The position numbers and the translations under genes were made by a program. A DNA stretch of 12,130 nt from Parietichytrium sp. I65-24A (taxonomy: Eukaryota; Sar; Bigyra; Thraustochytrida; Thraustochytriidae): NCBI GenBank assembly GCA_012862575.1, contig BLSF01000169.1, positions 1 to 12,130 of the forward strand, read 5' to 3'. This document shows, one piece after another, positions 6,992 to 12,130 of the stretch. Under the pieces are notes generated by a model. That model did no database searches. It was not told the origin of the DNA and was given only the letters and a program-made list of their open reading frames with translations. Each line of letters starts with the position of its first letter. The first letter of the stretch is position 1.

Positions 6992-7384
6992 TCAGCATGT
7001 CCACGGAATAAAAACCGCCGATAACTTATTGTCGTAGATGGCTTGTGTCATCCACATCTCAGCAAAAAACACAATCCCGTTCATAAGCGTGTATATAGCC
7101 AATTGTGCAACAATCGCAAGTTCGAACGCAAGCCAATACACACCCAGTTGTAGGCCATAAGCGCTGAACTGTTCAACGCTGGACAGTTCGTTTTCAGAAT
7201 TCTTAGAGAACACTGACCTAGCTCCTAACCTAACACATCCTCGAAAAAATATGCCCAAAAATACCCACAATATCATGAAGGATCTTCCATTGTCAGCAAA
7301 ACCAGGTGCAGCGGACAGTAACATAATGTCCATATACCAGAACTCTCTGACGAGGCCCGTAATTGCTGTTTGTTTTCGGAATTC
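6992..7384 (-). pseudogene. Membrane-protein fragment, duplicate 1
   Basis: An open frame from 7384 to a TAG-free end at 6992, with the first ATG at 7331-7333. It has hydrophobic stretches FMILWVFLGIFF and a longer one around YWLAFELAIVAQLAIYTLM, so two or three membrane helices are likely. It aligns with the neighbouring upstream frame: LVREFWYMDIMLLS here against LVLVFWIVDVFLLS there, and MILWVFLG against MISLVFLG. DNA similarity continues past these blocks with insertions and deletions. I recognise no family. It may be an exon or exons of a spliced gene rather than a relic. The C-terminal part after SENE has no counterpart in the other copy. Confidence 0.35.
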
Positions 7385-7578
7385 TCAGATACCACTAACA
7401 TAGCTCCAAAAATACTTGTCAATGGGTAAACACCTCTTCAAAATTTTTTTTACCCAAAAATACCAACGATATCATGTGGCAACTTGCATAGTAAGCAGAC
7501 AGAACTTCATATCTGTAATTGTCGAAACTCAGCAAAAAAGATGTGATGGACAGTAAAAAGACGTCCACAATCCAGAAC
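7197..7578 (-). repeat. Tandem duplication inside the membrane-protein region
   Basis: Three anchor blocks recur in order. On the + strand CCAGAAC lies at 7337 and 7572 (offset 235). CCCAAAAATACC followed by ATATCATG or GATATCATG lies near 7254 and 7453 (offset 199). GAATTCT lies at 7197 and 7379 (offset 182). The falling offset shows several indels since duplication. Confidence 0.6.
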
Positions 7579-7856
7579 ACAAGGACGAGGTTCAATAATC
7601 GCCCAATTTGCTCACATGTAAAGACAAGTAGTATTCCAAGGGCATGAACTGTCTCTTTCACGATTGAAATCATGATCGCAGCCCTTGGAACCGGCGCCAA
7701 TTGTTGTTCGGTGACTGGAAGGCGATGAATTGCTGCCAGGGAACGGGGACTGCTGCTCAGTCGAAAACTGTCCCTTGGAAGAGATTGATTCACGGGAGCA
7801 TGCGATGCGTAAATCGCTAAAACCTTGTTACTGAGCTTTGTACGTACCTGTTTCAT
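7419..7856 (-). CDS. Membrane-protein fragment, duplicate 2
   Basis: A 145-codon frame from the ATG at 7854-7856. The first 60 residues are polar; then come three hydrophobic segments at about 61-81, 87-110 and 117-135, so a multi-pass membrane protein is likely. A CAG followed by GTACGT right after the third codon matches the donor used by the LRR introns. The true protein may therefore enter this region through splicing, and the first residues may not be coding. It sits upstream of, and is related to, the fragment at 6992-7384. The family is unknown. Confidence 0.35.
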   Translation of the reverse strand: MKQVRTKLSNKVLAIYASHAPVNQSLPRDSFRLSSSPRSLAAIHRLPVTEQQLAPVPRAAIMISIVKETVHALGILLVFTCEQIGRLLNLVLVFWIVDVFLLSITSFLLSFDNYRYEVLSAYYASCHMISLVFLGKKNFEEVFTH

Positions 7857-7900
7857 AGAACAAATAACGATAGTATTTTGTCAGCGACTTTGCATTTTAC

Positions 7901-8506
7901 TTGAACACAGTCGATTTGAAGGTCTTTGGATGGACCGACTACGGCGGATATCCTCGTGAAGAGTTGTATCTCAGGTTATGGATGCTGTGTGGTGGAAACT
8001 TCCTCTTTGCCGACTGGACACGTCTTCCAGGCAGCGTCTACATTCCATTCGGTATCCCTTGGGGCGACGAATCATTCTTCGAGCGCCCAAGGCGTCTTGA
8101 AACATTTGAACAACATGCGAATTTGCAACCGTCTTGGGCGGCTTTGATACGTGACGGACACTTTCTCGGGAGCTGAGACCTTTGCGAGGAGAAGAAGGCA
8201 GGGAGGAGTCTCATGCCCGACAAGGCATTGGAGGTCATTGAATCTGCGATGAAGTCTAGGCACTTGTTTCCTCGGTGGCTCTTCCTTCGAGATTACCCGC
8301 GAGCCTACATTCGAGGATCTACGGCGCTACAAACACGTCTCTGTATTCCAGCCCTGGTATGTTCCATTTCGGGCGCACGCAAAAGACCACGGTACAGGCC
8401 CGCAGACCCGGACGAACATGTCAAAACAAAAAAGAAGACTTCAGCTGCCAATAACAAGAAGTGCTCGATCGTTATCGAATACCCCAGCGTTAGAACACTA
8501 GGCTAA
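7901..8506 (+). pseudogene. Unrecognised frame split by a single UGA
   Basis: One frame is open from the start at 7901 to a TGA at 8174-8176, then open again in the same frame to a TAA at 8504-8506, about 200 codons in all. The first half is rich in aromatic residues (GWTDYGGYP, FGIPWGDESFFERP). The second half is basic near its end (KTKKKTSAANNKK). A 51-bp GT-AG removal at 8151-8201 would also keep the frame and skip the TGA, but it is shorter than the introns seen elsewhere here. Another frame at 7926-8147 competes. The family is unknown and the region may be non-coding. Confidence 0.28.
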
Positions 8507-9186
8507 AACTTACCGGTTCATTTCAAAATTCGAAATCAAAGTTTGCTGATTGCTGACTGCAAATTCTTCTGAGCTGTTCTGATCGTTGAATACCGATTTT
8601 GACATGTGAGCGAATGAAAGCTTGTTAGTCCAACGCTTGAAATGCCGGCTTGTAGCTTTAATCAAATCAATCAAACTAAGCAGCAGCGAACGACATTCAG
8701 CAGCTGCCATACTGGAGTGTGAAGAAAGCGCTTTCGCTGATTCTCCCTCACACACACATATACCGATATGTGCAGCAAGTCTCTCTCACTCTCTCCCTGC
8801 TTCCCACCTTGGCTATTAGGATAGCAGCGGATGGGGAAGAACTTTCTTTCTTTCTCTCCGTGAACCAGATTATTTTGCCGCGAAGTGGGTACTCAGTACT
8901 AGTAGTTTTTATTTCAGGGTTCTTGTGAGGAGGACCCTGGCCCGCCTCCTGCGGCGCTTGTGACGCTTGTGAGGAAGCGGCGGGGTTCCGCCCGATGCAC
9001 TCACATTGCTGCGACTCCCGAATCCGGTTCTTCTTAGGAAAGCTTGTTTATTTGAATTTGAATTTCAATTTAAATTAACTTAGTTTGGAGTTTGAGTTCT
9101 TCGCTCCAAGGACGGACCCGGGAGATATATTGCTGTGCTCGTAGACTTCGCCACTCCAAATTCTCCCAATTCCAAAAGGTTCGATT
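8507..9186. other. Intergenic region downstream of the NLR-like gene
   Basis: Holds no supported gene. An 81-codon reverse frame at 8510-8755 has no recognised domain. Visible structure includes CACACACATAT, CTCTC and TTTC simple tracts at 8748-8860, a GC hairpin GGCGG-GGTT-CCGCC at 8979-8992 next to a doubled CGCTTGTGA (8955-8972), an AT-rich TTTGAA tract at 9051-9078, and a small inverted repeat TTGGAG and CTCCAA at 9085-9109. Confidence 0.45.
9047..9052 (-). terminator. Candidate polyadenylation signal of the NLR-like gene
   Basis: Reads AATAAA on the reverse strand, about 135 bases after the TAA stop at 9187-9189 and inside an AT-rich stretch. Position and sequence fit a eukaryotic 3' end, but use of AATAAA in this organism is assumed. 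Confidence 0.35.
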
Positions 9187-12129
9187 TTAAGTGGCTCTGC
9201 CTTCGCAAACACAGCAAATGTGCACTGAATTTGCACTCCGAACTACCACTGTACCAGAACCATGGCATTCACCTGAAATCGGACCTTCCACTGATATACC
9301 AACCACGCCATCTGCCGAAAGCTGATTGCCACTGATAGTATATACAGCGCTAGATCCAGGCAACGAGGTCTGCGCGCTGGTGCTGCCGGCGAAAAGCAGC
9401 TTGCCGGTACTTGCGCTCCACACAAGCGTCGATCCGCTCCGATCGACGCTCGCAATCCTGTCCCCGTCGATGGCCACGCTAGTCACATCATCAGTGTGTC
9501 CCTTGAGAGTGTGAAGGAGCGCGCCGTCCTTGGCACTCCACACGTGCACCGTCTTGTCCGTACTGCCGCTCACAATCATGTCCCCGTCGATGGCCACGCT
9601 TAATACAAAATTAGTGTGTCCCTCCAGAGTGTGAAGCAGCGCGCCGTCCTTGGCACTCCACACGTGCACAGTCTTGTCCGTACTGCCGCTCACAATCCTG
9701 TCCCCATCGATGGCCACACTTAATACAAAATTAGTGTGTCCCTCCAGAGTGTGAAGCAGCGCGCCGTCCTTGGCACTCCACACGCGCACCGTCTTGTCAT
9801 CACTGCCGCTCACAATCCTGTCCCCGTCGATGGCCACGCTATTCACCCAATTAGTGTGTCCCTCCAGAGTGTGAAGCAGCGCGCCGTCCTTGGCACTCCA
9901 CACGCGCACCGTATTGTCATCACTGCCGCTCACAATCCTGTCCCCGTCGATGGCCACGCTAGCCACTCCTCTAGTGTGTCCCTCCAGAATGTGAAGCAGC
10001 GCGCCGTCCTTGGCACTCCACACGCGCACCGTATTGTCCGCACTGCCGCTCACAATCCTGTCCCCGTCGCTAGCCACGCTAATCACAATACTAATGTGTC
10101 CGACGAGCACCTTGCGAAGAGCGGACCGCGCAGGCGTGAGTGTGGGCTGGAGAAACTTGAGCCACGGCTTTGGCATCGCGTCCTCAAAGTCTCGTTCGAG
10201 CATCACATGGTCGCGCGGAAGCCGGCCCCACAGCTGGGAGGCCAGCTCGAGCGGGTCGCGAGCCAGGATGTTTGCGGCCATATCGAGAACCTGCAGCACG
10301 TCGTCCGCGTTCTGATCGCGCTTCTCTTCTGCGTACGCTTCGTCCATGTCCGCCACCAGCTGGCTCGCTTGGACACCATCCCGTAGCGCACGCAAGAGCC
10401 ACTCGAAGTCCAGCAAGTGTTTGTCTGCTTCGCCAAACCTCTCAGCCTCGCAGAGGTGGAACAGTAAATGCCGGAGAGAATACGCGGCGCTCTCATGCTC
10501 GAGAAGCAAGTCAGCCATGTCGTCAGCCGCGGGGTCAAGGTCGTCAAACACGAGGTGCTCCGACTTGCCGTTGAGGTCGCCAACAAGCCAGTCAGACATG
10601 GACTTGTGCACGAACTGCAGGCGTCCTTCCGGACTCAAGTAGAGCATATTTTGCGTGTAACCCAAAAGCTTCCTCACGCCTTCATCGCGCTTCTTCTTTT
10701 TGGCTTGCTCTTTTCTCTGCTTGCGCCAGTCATCAGGCACGTGTTTCACCAGCACCTGCTCCACGAGCGACTGCGGCATGGGCTCACGAGCCACCAGCAT
10801 GAGCGAAAGCAGCTCCCTGTACAACTCGTCGCCGATTTTGTCATGGAGGCGTTCATAATACACTGCGTACAATTCTGCTAAACCAGATGGGAAGAGACTG
10901 TAATCTTGCAGAGCCTCCAAGGACAATGATTTCGTGTTTGCGAGCATGTCTTCCAAGAAGCGTGTGTAGATGAACTTGCCTTCTGAGCGTTTGACCAGCT
11001 CGTCGACGACTGGCTTCATCTCGGATTCCTGGACTATGCCGGACAAGCGGCGCCGAAGGTAAGCAGCCATATCTTGGTCATTCTTGGCCACCTCGGCGTC
11101 GATTATGGTTGGGTTGAAGTTTCTCAGCTTGTCGGGAATAAAACTCTCTGGCCGAGAGGTGAGCACAAGCCCGAGCCACTTCGGTGTCTCTTTCACCCAC
11201 TTGTTGTGGATCACGTTGAAAAACGTTATCAGAGAAGCTTCCTTACATTCGTCCAGTGCATCGAACACGACCAAGATTCGGACGCGCGGATCGGAGACAT
11301 TGCTGCATGGCGTAGCAATTAACGTGTTAAAGGCTTCCGCAATGGACATCTTGTTCAGCTCCGAAAAGTTGGTTTTGTCTTCCGTCAACTCCTTTTTCAG
11401 CCCGGGCACGACACGGCTTAGCTGGTTGGCGATCGACTTGAAGGCTTGGAGCAGGTCGCTCGTGTTTGAGTCGTCATGCTTGAACGAGTGAAAGGCCCCA
11501 ACATGGACCTTTCCGTCTTGCCTCGCCTCACTTTGTTGAGAAGACAAACGTCGAGACATACGCTGGACTATAGAAGACTTCTCTCCAGTGGCCAACAGCG
11601 ACTCGATGTTTCCATCATACAACCCGCCACGCCTCGCCAGCTCTGCTGCCAGGGTAGATTTACCAGCTCCAGGGCCGCCGAGAAGTACGAACGCTCGCGT
11701 CCACTCTCGTTCCGGCCTCAAGTACCACTGGTGTAGCTCGTCCAAGATCCACTGTCGCGTGCCCGGCGCAAATTCCTCCGCTTTTGTCATGGCTCCTCTC
11801 ACAGGGTTTGCGAGTCGTACTCGGAACAAGTTGAGACGAGACTTGCCTGAAGAGCTGAGGCCGTAGCTTTCGTCCTTCCTTTTTAGTTCGACGTACTCTT
11901 TTAACTGCTGGGCAATGTCTTTCTTTCGCTCCAGGTCGTCCTTGTCGTGGCATCCGTCCACGACTTCGAGATCACCAATGTCCATTTTAAGCCGGGCTCC
12001 CCATTGCGCTTTGTCCTTCATCTCTGACTCCATCACCAGCGGAATCATTCCAGTGATGCCTTTCTCCATCACTGTTCCGTTAAACTCCCGGAGGCAGTTG
12101 TCGTTCGTTTTGGTGCCAATCCAGTCCAT
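9187..12129 (-). CDS. TIR-NACHT-WD40 receptor-like protein, 5' end cut by the window
   Basis: The frame is open to the window edge, so the ATG at 12127-12129 is probably internal; 980 residues are visible. Residues 1-60 match the C-terminal half of a TIR domain, with NDNCLREF, then MIPLVMESEM and WGARLKMDIG. Glu15 in CLREF sits where NAD-cleaving TIR domains keep their catalytic Glu. A charged linker follows. The NACHT ATPase has Walker A GGPGAGKST (151-159), Walker B ILVVFDALDE (285-294) and sensor LTSRPES (323-329). A winged-helix-like region follows, with FVHKSMSDWL at 506-515 and a lysine-rich tract near 476-481. From 677 there are five 40-residue WD40 repeats, a weaker sixth (877-916) and a tail that could close a seventh blade. 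By family logic it is a cytosolic signal-sensing STAND protein: ligand binding by the propeller, ATP-driven oligomerisation, TIR output. It is intronless over 2.9 kb, unlike the LRR gene. The stop is TAA. Confidence 0.88.
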   Translation of the reverse strand: MDWIGTKTNDNCLREFNGTVMEKGITGMIPLVMESEMKDKAQWGARLKMDIGDLEVVDGCHDKDDLERKKDIAQQLKEYVELKRKDESYGLSSSGKSRLNLFRVRLANPVRGAMTKAEEFAPGTRQWILDELHQWYLRPEREWTRAFVLLGGPGAGKSTLAAELARRGGLYDGNIESLLATGEKSSIVQRMSRRLSSQQSEARQDGKVHVGAFHSFKHDDSNTSDLLQAFKSIANQLSRVVPGLKKELTEDKTNFSELNKMSIAEAFNTLIATPCSNVSDPRVRILVVFDALDECKEASLITFFNVIHNKWVKETPKWLGLVLTSRPESFIPDKLRNFNPTIIDAEVAKNDQDMAAYLRRRLSGIVQESEMKPVVDELVKRSEGKFIYTRFLEDMLANTKSLSLEALQDYSLFPSGLAELYAVYYERLHDKIGDELYRELLSLMLVAREPMPQSLVEQVLVKHVPDDWRKQRKEQAKKKKRDEGVRKLLGYTQNMLYLSPEGRLQFVHKSMSDWLVGDLNGKSEHLVFDDLDPAADDMADLLLEHESAAYSLRHLLFHLCEAERFGEADKHLLDFEWLLRALRDGVQASQLVADMDEAYAEEKRDQNADDVLQVLDMAANILARDPLELASQLWGRLPRDHVMLERDFEDAMPKPWLKFLQPTLTPARSALRKVLVGHISIVISVASDGDRIVSGSADNTVRVWSAKDGALLHILEGHTRGVASVAIDGDRIVSGSDDNTVRVWSAKDGALLHTLEGHTNWVNSVAIDGDRIVSGSDDKTVRVWSAKDGALLHTLEGHTNFVLSVAIDGDRIVSGSTDKTVHVWSAKDGALLHTLEGHTNFVLSVAIDGDMIVSGSTDKTVHVWSAKDGALLHTLKGHTDDVTSVAIDGDRIASVDRSGSTLVWSASTGKLLFAGSTSAQTSLPGSSAVYTISGNQLSADGVVGISVEGPISGECHGSGTVVVRSANSVHICCVCEGRAT
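9502..10101 (-). repeat. Five near-identical 120-bp WD40-coding repeats
   Basis: Five exact 120-bp periods encode residues 677-876. Long stretches are unchanged between repeats, for example VWSAKDGALLH in all five and the first 60 + strand bases of the blocks starting at 9601 and 9721. Differences cluster at repeat positions 3, 4, 5, 7, 21, 23 and 26 (counting G of GH as 1) and are almost all amino-acid changing. This is the signature of high-internal-conservation WD40 arrays kept similar by recombination. Confidence 0.88.
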
Positions 12130-12130
12130 G

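Noticed and set aside
8510-8755. Reverse-strand 81-codon gene
   Set aside because: No domain, a low-complexity composition and no supporting signals; left as intergenic.
9736-10386. Forward-strand 216-codon repetitive frame
   Set aside because: It is the antisense of the WD40 repeats; the reverse strand has full NACHT and WD40 motifs.
10010-11953. Other frames overlapping the receptor gene on both strands
   Set aside because: They lie wholly within the 980-codon gene, in other frames, and have no domain of their own.

Overview
The window looks like nuclear DNA of a eukaryote, probably a protist or alga. I see short introns with branch-point-like motifs, sparse genes, simple-sequence tracts, small dispersed repeats and multidomain receptor architectures; there are no bacterial operons or ribosome-binding sites. 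The lineage is not settled. One-exon-per-repeat LRR genes are known from brown algae, so a stramenopile is a reasonable guess, but the window alone does not prove it.

Layout. Positions 1-744 (+) hold the 3' part of a leucine-rich-repeat (LRR) gene. It looks riddled with stops until it is read as 84-bp exons, each encoding exactly one 28-residue LRR, separated by near-identical introns of 91-103 bp. Positions 1427-2547 hold an unrecognised, broken coding-like stretch. Positions 2542-2954 carry four copies of a 51-bp element flanked by 8-9-bp direct repeats; a fifth copy lies at 6713-6763. Positions 2955-5868 are largely non-coding, with a diverged dispersed repeat and a G-free leader-like tract. 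Positions 5869-6636 (+) encode a small protein with a SAP-like N-terminus, a ubiquitin-like domain and a C-terminal membrane anchor. Positions 6992-7856 (-) hold two tandem, related fragments of a membrane protein. Positions 7901-8506 (+) hold a weak reading frame split by one UGA. Positions 9187-12129 (-) encode the main gene, the C-terminal 980 residues of a TIR-NACHT-WD40 protein, cut by the window edge.

How they may work together. The strongest theme is recognition by repeats. The TIR-NACHT-WD40 protein has the layout of an NLR-type STAND receptor. Its five complete WD40 repeats are almost identical 120-bp units that differ mainly at the positions that are hypervariable in fungal HET-E/HET-D receptors. 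The LRR gene is built from nearly identical exon-intron modules that can be gained or lost without breaking the frame. Both are suited to fast reshaping of a binding surface. That they form one immune locus is inference; nothing in the sequence shows they act together.
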